From contig NZ_CCAE010000016.1 in assembly GCF_000723405.1 (NCBI RefSeq), positions 1-64,000 of the forward strand: a stretch of DNA of 64,000 nucleotides, read 5' to 3'. A model generated the notes under the pieces. That model was not told where the DNA came from. It did not search any database and was given only the letters and a program-made list of their open reading frames with translations. Each line of letters starts with the position of its first letter. Position 1 is the first letter of the stretch. Shown here in pieces: positions 8,633-19,599 of this stretch. Source of the stretch: Hydrogenophaga intermedia (GTDB lineage Bacteria; Pseudomonadota; Gammaproteobacteria; Burkholderiales; Burkholderiaceae_C). The translations under genes were made by a program, and so were the position numbers.

Positions 8633-11032
8633 TCAGGCCCCGGGCTGCGCCAGCAGCTGCCAGGTGTCAACCACCGTGTCGGGGTTGAGCGAGATCGAGC
8701 TGATGCCCTCGTCACGCAGCCACTGCGCGAAGTCGGGGTGGTCGCTGGGGCCTTGGCCGCAGATGCCCACGTACTTGCCCTCGGCCTTGCAGGCGCCGAT
8801 GGCGAGCTTGAGCAGCGCGCGCACCGCCGGGTCGCGTTCGTCGAAGTCGTGCGCCAGAAGCTCCAGGCCCGAGTCGCGGTCCAGACCCAAGGTGAGCTGC
8901 GTCAGGTCGTTCGAGCCGATGGAGAAGCCATCGAAGTACTGCAGGAAGTCCTTGGCGAGCACGGCATTGCTGGGGATCTCGCACATCATGATGAGCTGCA
9001 GGCCGTTCTCGCCGCGCTTCAATCCCTTGTCGGCCAGCAGCTCGGTCACGCGCTTGGCCTGCGCCAGCGTGCGCACGAAGGGCACCATCACCTGCACATT
9101 GCTCAGGCCCATGTCCTCGCGCACGCGCTTGAGCGCCTCGCACTCCATGGCGAAGGCCTCGGCGAAGTCGGCGCTGATGTAGCGCGCCGCGCCGCGGAAA
9201 CCCAGCATGGGGTTCTCTTCATCGGGCTCGTAGCGCGAGCCGCCCACGAGCTTGCGGTACTCGTTGCTCTTGAAGTCCGACAGGCGAACGATCACCGGCT
9301 TGGGCCAGAAGGCCGCGGCGATGGTAGCCACCCCCTCGGCGACCTTGTCCACGTAGAACGCGCGCGGCGAGGCGTGGCCACGCGCCACCGACTCCACCGC
9401 CTTCTTCAGGTCCGCATCGATCTGCGGGTAGTCGAGGATGGCCTTGGGGTGCACGCCGATGTTGTTGTTGATGATGAACTCGAGCCGCGCCAGGCCCACG
9501 CCACCATTGGGGATCTGCGCGAAATCGAAGGCGAGCTGGGGGTTGCCCACGTTCATCATGATCTTCACGTCGAGCTCGGGCATCTCGCCGCGCTGGACCT
9601 CGGTCACTTCGGTTTCGAGCAGGCCGTCGTAGATGTTGCCGGTGTCGCCCTCGGCGCAGCTCACGGTGACGAGCGTGCCGTCCTTCAGCAGCTCGGTGGC
9701 GTCGCCGCAGCCCACCACGGCCGGGATGCCCAGCTCGCGCGCGATGATGGCCGCGTGGCAGGTGCGCCCGCCGCGGTTGGTGACGATGGCGCTGGCGCGC
9801 TTCATCACGGGCTCCCAGTTCGGGTCGGTCATGTCGGTGACGAGCACGTCGCCGGGCTGCACCTTGTCCATCTCGCTGATGCTGTGCACCAGGCGCACCG
9901 GGCCCGTGCCCACCTTCTGCCCGATGGCCCGGCCACTGGCCAGCACCGCGCCCTTGCCTTTGAGCTTGTAGCGCACCTCGGTCTTGCCGGCGCTCTGGCT
10001 CTTCACGGTCTCGGGGCGCGCCTGCAGGATGTAGATCTGGCCGTCGTTGCCGTCCTTGCCCCATTCGATGTCCATGGGGCGGCCGTAGTGTTCCTCGATC
10101 ACCAGCGCGTACTTCGCCAGTTGCGCGACGTCGGCGTCGCTCAGGCTGTAGCGGTTGCGCTGTTCCACCGGCACGTCCACGGTCTTCACGAGCTTGCCGC
10201 TGGCCGCCTTCTCCTCCGCCGTGCTGAACACCATCTGGATCAGCTTGCTGCCCAGGTTGCGTCGGATCAGCGCGCGCTTGCCGGCCTTGAGCATGGGCTT
10301 GTGCACGTAAAACTCGTCGGGGTTCACGGCGCCCTGCACCACCGTCTCGCCCAGGCCGTAGCTGCTGGTGATGAAAACGACGTCGGAAAAGCCGCTCTCG
10401 GTGTCGATGGTGAACATGACGCCGGCGGCGCCCAGGTCGGAGCGCACCATGCGCTGCACGCCGGCCGACAGCGCCACCTCGGCGTGGGCGAAGCCCTTGT
10501 GCACGCGGTAGCTGATGGCGCGGTCGTTGTAGAGGCTGGCGAAGACCTCTTTCATCTTGTGCAGCACCTCGTCGATGCCGACCACGTTGAGGAAGGTTTC
10601 CTGCTGGCCCGCGAAGGAGGCGTCGGGCAGGTCTTCAGCGGTGGCGGAGGAGCGCACGGCGAAGGACGCCTTGTCATTGCCCTCGCTCAGCGTGACGAAG
10701 GCCTCGCGGATGGCCTTCTCCAGATCGGCCGGGAAGGGCTGGGCCTCGACCCAGCCGCGGATCTCGGCACCGGCCGCGGCCAGGGCGCGCACGTCCTCGG
10801 TGTCCAACGTGGTCAGGCGCTGGTTGATGCGATCGGCCAGGCCGTCGTGCTGGAGGAATTGGCGGAAGGCGTGTGCCGTGGTGGCGAAGCCCGTGGGCAC
10901 TTTCACGCCGCTGGGCAGCTGCGAAATCATCTCGCCGAGGCTGGCGTTCTTGCCGCCGACGGACTCGACGTCGCTCATTCGCAGCTTTTCGAAGGGCACG
11001 ACCAGTGCGGTCGCCTCGAACAGGTTGGACAT
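8633..11032 (-). CDS. ppsA: Phosphoenolpyruvate synthase
   Basis: Converts pyruvate, ATP and water to PEP, AMP and phosphate, the entry to gluconeogenesis. It is 799 residues (E. coli 792). Domains in order: N-terminal ATP-grasp ([31 protein letters not shown]), central swivelling phosphohistidine domain with [15 protein letters not shown], where His426 is the expected phosphoacceptor, and the C-terminal PEP-binding barrel ([25 protein letters not shown]). I chose ATG 11032 ([14 protein letters not shown]); longer starts are non-homologous. The divergent neighbour encodes its regulatory kinase/phosphatase. Confidence 0.97.
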   Translation of the reverse strand: MSNLFEATALVVPFEKLRMSDVESVGGKNASLGEMISQLPSGVKVPTGFATTAHAFRQFLQHDGLADRINQRLTTLDTEDVRALAAAGAEIRGWVEAQPFPADLEKAIREAFVTLSEGNDKASFAVRSSATAEDLPDASFAGQQETFLNVVGIDEVLHKMKEVFASLYNDRAISYRVHKGFAHAEVALSAGVQRMVRSDLGAAGVMFTIDTESGFSDVVFITSSYGLGETVVQGAVNPDEFYVHKPMLKAGKRALIRRNLGSKLIQMVFSTAEEKAASGKLVKTVDVPVEQRNRYSLSDADVAQLAKYALVIEEHYGRPMDIEWGKDGNDGQIYILQARPETVKSQSAGKTEVRYKLKGKGAVLASGRAIGQKVGTGPVRLVHSISEMDKVQPGDVLVTDMTDPNWEPVMKRASAIVTNRGGRTCHAAIIARELGIPAVVGCGDATELLKDGTLVTVSCAEGDTGNIYDGLLETEVTEVQRGEMPELDVKIMMNVGNPQLAFDFAQIPNGGVGLARLEFIINNNIGVHPKAILDYPQIDADLKKAVESVARGHASPRAFYVDKVAEGVATIAAAFWPKPVIVRLSDFKSNEYRKLVGGSRYEPDEENPMLGFRGAARYISADFAEAFAMECEALKRVREDMGLSNVQVMVPFVRTLAQAKRVTELLADKGLKRGENGLQLIMMCEIPSNAVLAKDFLQYFDGFSIGSNDLTQLTLGLDRDSGLELLAHDFDERDPAVRALLKLAIGACKAEGKYVGICGQGPSDHPDFAQWLRDEGISSISLNPDTVVDTWQLLAQPGA

Positions 11033-11142
11033 GGAAAAACTCCTGAGGTTGAAAAACCGGGGATCCATGCGCCAGCGTGTGACCTGTGCTTGTGTTGTGG
11101 GTCGGCCACCGGGCAAGGCAGAAATGGGGGCGGCGCGGCCCG

Positions 11143-11148
11143 GATAAT
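11143..11148 (+). promoter_or_regulatory. Candidate -10 box for ppsR
   Basis: GATAAT lies 43 bases before the ppsR ATG in the 159-base divergent ppsA-ppsR region. No convincing -35 is visible, so this is a weak candidate. Confidence 0.25.
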
Positions 11149-11191
11149 GGCCCGCCACGCAACAGCAGCGGATTGTAAGGACGCCCCTCCC

Positions 11192-12013
11192 ATGTCCCTC
11201 AGAACGGTTTTCTTCGTCTCCGACGGCACCGGCATCACCGCCGAAACGTTCGGTAACGCCATCCTGGCGCAGTTCGAGGCCACGGTGCGCCGCGTGCGCC
11301 TGCCCTTTCTGGACAGTGTGGACAAGGCCCACCAGGCCGTGCGCCAGATCAACCACACCGCGGAGGTGGAGGGCAAACGCCCGCTGGTCTTCACCACGGT
11401 GGTGAACGACGAAGTGCTCGACGTCTTTCAGCACCACTGCCGCGGCATGCTGCTCGACATGTTCGGCACCTTCGTGCAGCCGCTGGAGGAAGAGCTCGGC
11501 ATCAAGAGCAACCACCGCGTGGGCCGCTTCTCCGACGCCTCCAAGAGCAAGGCGTACCACGACCGCATCGAGGCCATCAACTACTCGCTGGCGCACGACG
11601 ACGGCCAGAGCGACAAGGACCTGGAGAGCGCCGACGTGATCCTGGTGGGCGTGAGCCGCAGCGGCAAGACACCGACCTCGCTCTACCTGGCCATGCAGTA
11701 CGGCCTGAAGGCGTCCAACTACCCGCTGATCCCCGAAGACTTCGAGCGCCGCAAACTCCCGCCGGCGCTGGTGGCGCACCGCAAGAAGCTCTTCGGCCTG
11801 ACCATCGCGCCCGACCGGCTGAGCGAGATTCGCAACGAGCGCCGGCCCAACTCGCGCTACGCCGACCTGGAGAACTGCCGCAACGAGGTGGCCGAGGCCG
11901 AGGCCATGATGCGCCGCGAGGGCATCCGCTGGCTGTCGACGACGACCAAGTCGATCGAGGAAATTGCCACCACCATCCTGCAGGAGCTGCGGCCCGAGCG
12001 CCTGGAATATTGA
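11192..12013 (+). CDS. ppsR: PEP synthase regulatory protein (bifunctional kinase/pyrophosphorylase)
   Basis: ADP-dependent kinase and Pi-dependent pyrophosphorylase that switches PEP synthase off and on by threonine phosphorylation. 273 residues with N-terminal [19 protein letters not shown] and P-loop [11 protein letters not shown] at residues 153-163, both family signatures (DUF299). It is divergent from ppsA, the normal arrangement. The longer open frame upstream runs antisense through ppsA and was not used; the ATG at 11192 gives the right length. Confidence 0.95.
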   Translation: MSLRTVFFVSDGTGITAETFGNAILAQFEATVRRVRLPFLDSVDKAHQAVRQINHTAEVEGKRPLVFTTVVNDEVLDVFQHHCRGMLLDMFGTFVQPLEEELGIKSNHRVGRFSDASKSKAYHDRIEAINYSLAHDDGQSDKDLESADVILVGVSRSGKTPTSLYLAMQYGLKASNYPLIPEDFERRKLPPALVAHRKKLFGLTIAPDRLSEIRNERRPNSRYADLENCRNEVAEAEAMMRREGIRWLSTTTKSIEEIATTILQELRPERLEY

Positions 12014-12120
12014 GCGCTCACCGCGTCCCTCAACTGAGGGAGCAGCGCGATTGACAGTGCACCCGGCGCCCTCCCAGAATCCGTGCGGCGTTTCACGGAT
12101 TGTTACCCCTGGAGGGTGCC

Positions 12121-13029
<909 letters not shown>

Positions 13030-13090
13030 ACGCGGCGGCCCGGGCACGGCCGCCTTCCCCCCGTGCCCTCCGCTCGTGCGAGGAGCCGAC

Positions 13091-14044
13091 ATGCTCAGGA
13101 TCGCCAACCACCGCCTCAGCGGCCCGGGCGTGAGCCACCAGGCCACGCCCAACACCGGCGGCGCGCTGCGCCCGCGCTTCGTGGTGCTGCACTACACGGC
13201 CGGGCGCGACACCGACAGCGCTGTGCGCTCCCTGTGCGCGCGCAAGCCCCAGGGCAACGCCTCGGCCCACCTCGTGCTCGGGCGCGACGGGAGCATCGTG
13301 CAACTGGCCGACTTCAACGTGGTCACCTGGCACGCGGGCGTGAGCCAGTGGGCCGGCGTCAACGGCCTCAACCCGGTGGCCATCGGCATCGAGATGGACA
13401 ACGCCGGCCTGCTGCATCGGGAGGGCGATCGCTGCGTGTCCTGGTTCGGCCGGGCCTACCCCGAGGACGAGGTGGTGCTGGCCGAGCACAAGCACGGCGG
13501 CGGCGTGCGTCCCTGGCACCACTACACCGAGGCGCAGATCGAACGCGCGCTGGAGCTGTGCGAGTTGCTGGTGGCGCACTACGGCCTGGAGGACGTGCTC
13601 GGCCACGAGGACGTGGCTCGCGGGCGCAAGCTGGACCCAGGCCCGGCGTTTCCGCTGGCCGCCGTGCGCGGCCGCGCGCTGGGCCGTGGCAGCGACGCGC
13701 CGCCGCGCTGGGTGGTCACCGCCACGCGGCTGAACATACGCGGCGGCCCGGGCGCCGACCACACCGCGCTGGGCACCGCGCTGCGGCGCGGCACCGAACT
13801 GATCCTGCTGGAGCCGCTGGACCGCTGGAGCCGCGTGGCCGTGGTCGGCGAGACCGACCTGGAAGGCTGGGTCTGCAACGACTTCATCGAGCGCCAGGCG
13901 GTGCCGCGCTCGGGGCTGGTGGCGCTGCACCGCTCTCAGCGCCAGGTGCCCCTGGCCGCGGTGGCCCGCCGGGCGGCTGGCCGATCCACCGCCCTCCCCC
14001 GCCCAACCACCAGCCGCACGCGCCGCAGCGAGGTGAGCCAATGA
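13091..14044 (+). CDS. AmpD-like N-acetylmuramoyl-L-alanine amidase with C-terminal SH3 domain
   Basis: 317 residues. The Amidase_2 domain (about 1-190) has the zinc ligands His34 (VVLHYTAG), His172 (LGHED) and Asp182 (GRKLDPGPAF); the last motif closely matches AmpD. From about residue 215 there is a bacterial SH3-like domain (TATRLNIRGGPGAD to GWVCNDFIE), then a basic low-complexity tail. No signal peptide is seen, so a cytosolic site is likely unless another export route exists. ATG 13091 follows AGGAG. Its stop overlaps the next start (ATGA, 14041-14044), so it is coupled to the CHAT gene. Confidence 0.88.
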   Translation: MLRIANHRLSGPGVSHQATPNTGGALRPRFVVLHYTAGRDTDSAVRSLCARKPQGNASAHLVLGRDGSIVQLADFNVVTWHAGVSQWAGVNGLNPVAIGIEMDNAGLLHREGDRCVSWFGRAYPEDEVVLAEHKHGGGVRPWHHYTEAQIERALELCELLVAHYGLEDVLGHEDVARGRKLDPGPAFPLAAVRGRALGRGSDAPPRWVVTATRLNIRGGPGADHTALGTALRRGTELILLEPLDRWSRVAVVGETDLEGWVCNDFIERQAVPRSGLVALHRSQRQVPLAAVARRAAGRSTALPRPTTSRTRRSEVSQ

Positions 14045-17000
14045 GCCCCTCCTCCAACGACCAGGCCCTTCTGTTCGTGGTGCATGGCCAAGCCGTGCCT
14101 CCCGACGCCACGCGTGGCGGTCCGACCGGCACCGGACGCCCGCTCGGCGAGCGCACCCGTGTGCTGCAACGCGTGCAGATGGGTGCGCTGCGCGGCGGCG
14201 CCCCCCAGCGCCTGAGCGCGCGCCCCGGGCAGGACGCCGTGGTGCTGCACATCGCCGACGGGCCCTCACTGGTGCTGCACCCGCTCACCGCCAAGGCCCT
14301 GATGCAGGCCCAGGCCCCGGGGGTGCGCGCCGGCGCGGACGAGACAGCCATTCCTGCGCAACTGGGCTGGCCCGGGCTGGCGCCGCGCGGCGCCACGCGC
14401 GGGGGCCTGGGCAGCGCGCTGATCTCGGCGGTGGAGGTGATCACCGGCATCGCGCTGGAGCCGGCGGCGCGCCTCACCGCACGCCGCCTTGCCCGGCGCT
14501 TCGACGAGCAGGTCACGCCCGGCGTGCACCCGCTCTCGGCCGAGGCCATGGCCACTCCACTCAAGGGGCAGGCGCCGCTGCAACGCATTCCGGCCGCGCC
14601 GGCGGACGCCCCCTTGCTGGTGCTGCTCCACGGCACGTTCTCCGATACGCACGGCACCTTCGGCAAGCTCTGGCTGCACCACCCGCAGCGCGTGCGCGAT
14701 CTGTTCGGCCACTATGGCGGCCGCGTCTACGCGCTCGACCACCCCACGCTGAGCGCCAGCCCCATCGACAACGCGCTGATGCTGGCCCAGGCCCTGCCCG
14801 ACGGCGCACGCGTGCACCTGCTCACCCACTCGCGCGGCGGCCTGGTGGGCGAGGTGCTGGCGCGCGTGTGCGCACACCCCGAACTCGACGAGGCCGCGCT
14901 CGCGCCGTTCAAGGCCGAGGGGCACCGCGACCAGTTGCGGGCCCTGCGCGCGCTCGCGGCCGAGCTCAAGGGCCGCGACATCCGCGTCGAGCGTTTGCTG
15001 CGCGTGGCCTGCCCCGCGCGCGGCACGCTGCTGGCCTCCGGGCGCCTCGACGCCTACGTCTCGGTGCTCAAGTGGACGCTGGAGCTGGCCGGCGTGCCGG
15101 TGGCACCGCAACTGCTGGACTTCCTGGGCGAGGTGGCCAGCCACCGCACCGACCCGCAGGAGTTGCCCGGCCTGCAGGCCATGACGCCGCTGAGCCCGCT
15201 GGTGCAGTGGCTGCACGCCAGCGACGCGCACGGCCCGCTGCCCGGCCAGTTGCGCGTGGTGGCCGGCGACATCGAAGGCGACTCGGTACGCACCTGGGTC
15301 AAGACGCTGCTGGCCGATGCCTTCTACTGGACCGACAACGACCTCGTGGTGCAGACGCGCTCCATGTACGGGGGCACGCCGCGCGCGGCCAACGGTGCGC
15401 AGGCGGGCGCGAGCTTCGTGCTCGAACGCGGTGGCAACGTCACCCACTTCGCCTACTTCAGCCACCCCCGCACCGCCCAGGCGGTGTGCGACGGCCTGAC
15501 GCAGGAGCAGCCGGCGGGCTTTCGCGCCATCGGGCCACTATCCTGGGCGGGCCAGAGCGAGACCGGCGTGCGCGCCGCTCCAGCGAGCGGCGAGGCGGCG
15601 CGACGCCCCGCCGTGATTCTGCTGCCAGGCATCCTGGGCAGTCACCTCGCCGTTCACCGCGAGCGCGTGTGGCTGAGCCTGCGCATCATCGGCGGGCTCG
15701 ACCGCCTGGCCTGGCAGGGGCACGCGGGCGAGGTGCTTCCCGACGGCCCCATCGGCGCCTTCTACGACAAGCTTGCGCGCCGCCTGAGCGAGACGCACGA
15801 ACTCATCCCCTTCGGCTTCGACTGGCGCCGCCCGATCGAGGAAGAAGCCCGCCGACTCGCCGACTGTATGGAGCGGGCGCTGGCCGCGCGTGAGGACAGC
15901 GGCCAGCCGGTGCGCCTGCTCGCCCACTCCATGGGCGGCGTGCTCGCGCGCACCGTGCAGCTCGAACGGCCCGACGTATGGGAGCGCTGGGCACAGCGGC
16001 CTGGCGCGCGCCTGCTCATGCTGGGCACGCCCAACGGCGGCTCCTTCGCGCCCATGCAGGTGCTCTCGGGCGACGACAACTTCGGCAACGCGCTGGTGGC
16101 CTTCGGCCTGCCCTTCCAGGACCACCGGGCGCGCCAGATCATGGCCGCCATGCCGGGCTTCCTGCAGCTGCAGGCCGGCCTGCTGGACCCGTCGCTCGGC
16201 CTGGCCTCGAGCCAGCGCTGGACCGAGTTGGCCGAGCAGGACATGAAGACACTGGAGCGCGCGCTGACGTGGCACAGCGAAGGACCGCAGCGCTCCATCT
16301 ACCGGTGGGGCATTCCGCCGCAGCCCGTGCTCGACCAGGCGCGTGCGCTGCGCGAACGGCTCGACCGCCAGGCGCGCGAGGCCTTGCCGGGCTTCCGTGA
16401 CCGCCTCGTCATGGTGGTCGGTCGCTCGCGCTTCACGCCCGCGGGTTACGAAATCGACGACGACGAGGGCCTGGTCTACCTTGACCGCCCCCAAGGTGGC
16501 GACGGCCGCGTGACGCAGGAAAGCGCCCTGTTGCCCGGCGTGCGCGCCTGGCGGCTGGACTGCGCCCACGGCGACTTGCCCAAGGCTGAGCGCGCCTTCG
16601 ACGCCTACCTCGACTTGCTCGAGCGCGGCGAGACCACGCGGCTGGAGCCCGTGGTCGCCACCGCCCGCAGTTCGCCCGCCGAACCCACCGAAGCGCCCAC
16701 GGTGCGCAGCCGCCCCTCGCGCCAGGCGCGCGCGATCGACGAGCCGCTGCTCGACGTGCACGCGCTGCTCGACCCCGAGGATCTCCACCCCGCGCAGCCC
16801 CCCGCGCCCGGCTCTGCGCCGCTGGCGATCACGGTGCACAACCGCGACCTGGTGTTCGTCGGCCAGACGCTGCTGATCGGCCACTATGCCTCGTCCCGCC
16901 TCACCGGCACCGAGGCGGTGGCGGACCGGTTGCTGGGTGGCGTGCCATCGGCCTCGCTGGCCGCCGGCGTGTACCCCGAGGCGCCGGGCACCCACCAGAT

Positions 17001-19599
17001 CTTCGTCAACCGCCACGAGAACCCCGCGCGGCCCCTCGGCCTGCCGCAGCCGCCCTGGGTGGTCGTGGCCGGCCTCGGGGCCGAAGGCAAGCTCGGCAGT
17101 GCGCAACTCGTGCACACCATCTGCCAGGCCACCATCGCCTGGGCCATGCGCCTGACCGAAGACCCGGCAGGCCCGCCGGCGCAGTTCGAGCTGACCAGCA
17201 CGCTGATCGCCAGCGGCGGCAGCGGCATCCACGTGGGCACCTCGGCACAGGCACTGGCGCACGGCGTGCGCGAGGCCAATGCCCGGCTGGCCCAGGGCCA
17301 GTGGCCACAGGTGAGCCACCTGCACATCAACGAGCTGTACCTCGACCGGGCGACCGAGGCCTGGTCGGCGCTGCAGATGCTGGCCGGCGCCGCGCAGGGC
17401 CACTTCCGTCTCAGCCCGCTCATCGAGTCCGGCCCCGGTGCCCTGCGCCGCCCGCTGGACAGCGGCTACCGCGGCACGGGCTACGACTTCGTCAGCGCCA
17501 TCGTGCACGACGACCGCCATGGGGAACCCGTGATCACCTACACCCTGGACACCAAACGCGCGCGCAGCGAGGTGCGGCAGCAGCCGCTGCAGCAGCGGCT
17601 GATCCACGACCTGGTCACCACCGCGTCGAACCACCTCACACGCGACCCGCAGCTCGGCCGCACGTTGTTCCAGCTGCTCGTGCCGCAAGACCTGGAGAGC
17701 AGCCTGGAAGGCACCAGCGAGCTCGTGCTCGAGCTCGACGACCGCTCGGCCACCATCCCCTGGGAACTGCTCGACGCCCCGCTGGACCGCCGTCGCGACC
17801 CCAAGGAGCCCTGGGCCATTCGCAACCGCCTGGTGCGGCGCCTGCGCACCGAGGTGTTTCGATCCCAGGTGCGCGACGCCACGATCGAAGACCACGCCCT
17901 GGTGGTGGGTGAACCCGCCAGCGGCCCCACGCCTTTGGCGGAGCTGCCGGGCGCGCGCGCCGAGGCCCGGGCCGTGGCCACGGCGCTGCTGGGCCCCAAG
18001 GGCCTGGCGGAGAACGAGGTGCGCCGCCTCATCGCCGACGAGGACGGCCACAAGCCCGGCGCCGCCGACATCATCAACGCGCTGTTCGAGCGGCCCTACC
18101 GCGTGCTGCACATCGCTGGCCATGGCGAGCCCGCCGCCGCGCGCGACAGCGGCCCGACTCGCCCGGCCCTGCGCGGCGTTGTGCTCAGCGACGGCGCCTT
18201 CATCGGCCCGCGCGAGATCGAGGCCATGCGCGTGGTGCCGGAGCTGGTGTTCCTCAACTGCTGCCACCTGGCGGCGGACAAGAGCGCGTCGCTGGCCGGA
18301 GCCGACAACCGCAGTGCGCTTGCCGCAGGCCTGGCCCAGCAGTTGATCCGCATCGGCGTGCGCTGCGTGGTGGCGGCCGGCTGGGCCGTGGCCGACGGCG
18401 CTGCCGCGGCCTTTGCCACCACCTTCTATCAGCGGCTGCTCGATGGCCAGCGCTTCATGGACGCCGTGCAGGCCGGACGCGTCGAGGCCTACCGCACCGA
18501 CGGCACCAGCAACACCTGGGCGGCCTACCAGTGCTACGGTGACCCCGACTGGGTCTGGCAGCGCGCAGGCAGCGAGGCGGACAACGCGCCCCTGCCCGTC
18601 GAACAGCGCTACGCCTCGGTGGCTTCGCCCTCGGCGCTGGTGGTGGCACTGGAATCGCTCATCGCGCAATGCAACACGGGCAATCTGGCGCCGGCCGAAA
18701 TGGTCGTGCGCCTGCGCCACCTGCAGCAGCGGTTCCAGGAGCCCTGGGGCGGCAGCGGCGCCATCGCCGAAGCCTTCGGCCTGGCCTGGCGCGAAGCCGA
18801 TCAGCTCGACGAGGCCGTGCACTGGTTCGAACAGGCCGTGCGCGCCGACGATGGCAGCGCGGGCATCCGGGCGGCGGAGCAACTGGCCAACGTGCTGGCG
18901 CGCCGTGCCTGGTACCGCCTGCGGAGTGCCAGCCGCTCGCCCGACGAGATGTCCGAGGCGCTGCGGCAGGCCCGCGTGGACGTGGCGCGGGCGCTCGACA
19001 GCCTGCAGGCGCTGGTGGCGCTGGCGGACTCCGTCGAGCGCGCCAGCCTGCAAGGCGGCACCTTCAAGCGTCTGGCACAGATCGAACGGCTGGCACACGA
19101 ACGCGGGCTGACGCCCGATGACGCGGCCTGCGCGAAGGCGCTGGCCTGCATGGCCGAGCACTACCAGCGCGCCGAAACACTCGCCCTGCGCCAGGGCCAG
19201 GACGAGGCCTTCCACCCCGCCATGAACCTGCTGGCCGCCGACGTGGTGCGCGGACACCCCCTGGACCCACGGCGCGTGGCCCAGGCCAGCGACAGTCTGC
19301 GGCGCCAGCACGCCCGCTCGCCGAACTTCTGGAGCGCCGTGGCGGACGCGGAACTGCTCATCCTGCAGGCGCTGGACCAGAACCAACTGGCCCAGGCGCA
19401 AGCCGGCATCGACGCCATGCTGGTCGACCTGCACGCCCACGCGGGCTCAAGCTGGCTGTGGAAATCGCCGACCGACCAACTCGAGTTCCTGCTCGGGCTG
19501 GCCGATGCCGGCCAACGCGGCACCGCGCACCGGGAGGCGGCTGCTCTGCTGCTGCAGCGCCTCAGGCGCTATGCGGGGGCGGCGGCTGGGGCCGCCTGA
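14041..19599 (+). CDS. Giant multidomain protein: two alpha/beta hydrolases, CHAT protease domain, helical C-terminus
   Basis: 1852 residues. Hydrolase 1 (about 190-480): oxyanion motif LLHGTF with His197 and nucleophile Ser264 in THSRGG. Hydrolase 2 (about 521-860), LCAT/lipase-like: LPGILGS from 528, nucleophile Ser630 in AHSMGG, candidate Asp821 (GDGRVT) and His843 (AHGD). Next come a Pro-rich linker, an alpha/beta region (about 935-1180), and a CHAT domain (about 1230-1520) with IPWELLDAP, His1361 (HIAGHG) and Cys1408 (LNCC). About 1530-1852 is helical and TPR-like. No signal peptide or membrane helix is obvious. It is coupled to the amidase gene by ATGA. It is probably a cytosolic effector-type enzyme; substrates are unknown. 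Confidence 0.88.
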   Translation: MSPSSNDQALLFVVHGQAVPPDATRGGPTGTGRPLGERTRVLQRVQMGALRGGAPQRLSARPGQDAVVLHIADGPSLVLHPLTAKALMQAQAPGVRAGADETAIPAQLGWPGLAPRGATRGGLGSALISAVEVITGIALEPAARLTARRLARRFDEQVTPGVHPLSAEAMATPLKGQAPLQRIPAAPADAPLLVLLHGTFSDTHGTFGKLWLHHPQRVRDLFGHYGGRVYALDHPTLSASPIDNALMLAQALPDGARVHLLTHSRGGLVGEVLARVCAHPELDEAALAPFKAEGHRDQLRALRALAAELKGRDIRVERLLRVACPARGTLLASGRLDAYVSVLKWTLELAGVPVAPQLLDFLGEVASHRTDPQELPGLQAMTPLSPLVQWLHASDAHGPLPGQLRVVAGDIEGDSVRTWVKTLLADAFYWTDNDLVVQTRSMYGGTPRAANGAQAGASFVLERGGNVTHFAYFSHPRTAQAVCDGLTQEQPAGFRAIGPLSWAGQSETGVRAAPASGEAARRPAVILLPGILGSHLAVHRERVWLSLRIIGGLDRLAWQGHAGEVLPDGPIGAFYDKLARRLSETHELIPFGFDWRRPIEEEARRLADCMERALAAREDSGQPVRLLAHSMGGVLARTVQLERPDVWERWAQRPGARLLMLGTPNGGSFAPMQVLSGDDNFGNALVAFGLPFQDHRARQIMAAMPGFLQLQAGLLDPSLGLASSQRWTELAEQDMKTLERALTWHSEGPQRSIYRWGIPPQPVLDQARALRERLDRQAREALPGFRDRLVMVVGRSRFTPAGYEIDDDEGLVYLDRPQGGDGRVTQESALLPGVRAWRLDCAHGDLPKAERAFDAYLDLLERGETTRLEPVVATARSSPAEPTEAPTVRSRPSRQARAIDEPLLDVHALLDPEDLHPAQPPAPGSAPLAITVHNRDLVFVGQTLLIGHYASSRLTGTEAVADRLLGGVPSASLAAGVYPEAPGTHQIFVNRHENPARPLGLPQPPWVVVAGLGAEGKLGSAQLVHTICQATIAWAMRLTEDPAGPPAQFELTSTLIASGGSGIHVGTSAQALAHGVREANARLAQGQWPQVSHLHINELYLDRATEAWSALQMLAGAAQGHFRLSPLIESGPGALRRPLDSGYRGTGYDFVSAIVHDDRHGEPVITYTLDTKRARSEVRQQPLQQRLIHDLVTTASNHLTRDPQLGRTLFQLLVPQDLESSLEGTSELVLELDDRSATIPWELLDAPLDRRRDPKEPWAIRNRLVRRLRTEVFRSQVRDATIEDHALVVGEPASGPTPLAELPGARAEARAVATALLGPKGLAENEVRRLIADEDGHKPGAADIINALFERPYRVLHIAGHGEPAAARDSGPTRPALRGVVLSDGAFIGPREIEAMRVVPELVFLNCCHLAADKSASLAGADNRSALAAGLAQQLIRIGVRCVVAAGWAVADGAAAAFATTFYQRLLDGQRFMDAVQAGRVEAYRTDGTSNTWAAYQCYGDPDWVWQRAGSEADNAPLPVEQRYASVASPSALVVALESLIAQCNTGNLAPAEMVVRLRHLQQRFQEPWGGSGAIAEAFGLAWREADQLDEAVHWFEQAVRADDGSAGIRAAEQLANVLARRAWYRLRSASRSPDEMSEALRQARVDVARALDSLQALVALADSVERASLQGGTFKRLAQIERLAHERGLTPDDAACAKALACMAEHYQRAETLALRQGQDEAFHPAMNLLAADVVRGHPLDPRRVAQASDSLRRQHARSPNFWSAVADAELLILQALDQNQLAQAQAGIDAMLVDLHAHAGSSWLWKSPTDQLEFLLGLADAGQRGTAHREAAALLLQRLRRYAGAAAGAA

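Noticed and set aside
15538..19440. Open minus-strand frame of about 1300 codons opposite the CHAT gene
   Set aside because: The composition is the typical antisense product of a GC-rich gene (His/Gln/Arg/Ala-rich) with no motif; the plus-strand frame has clear domains.
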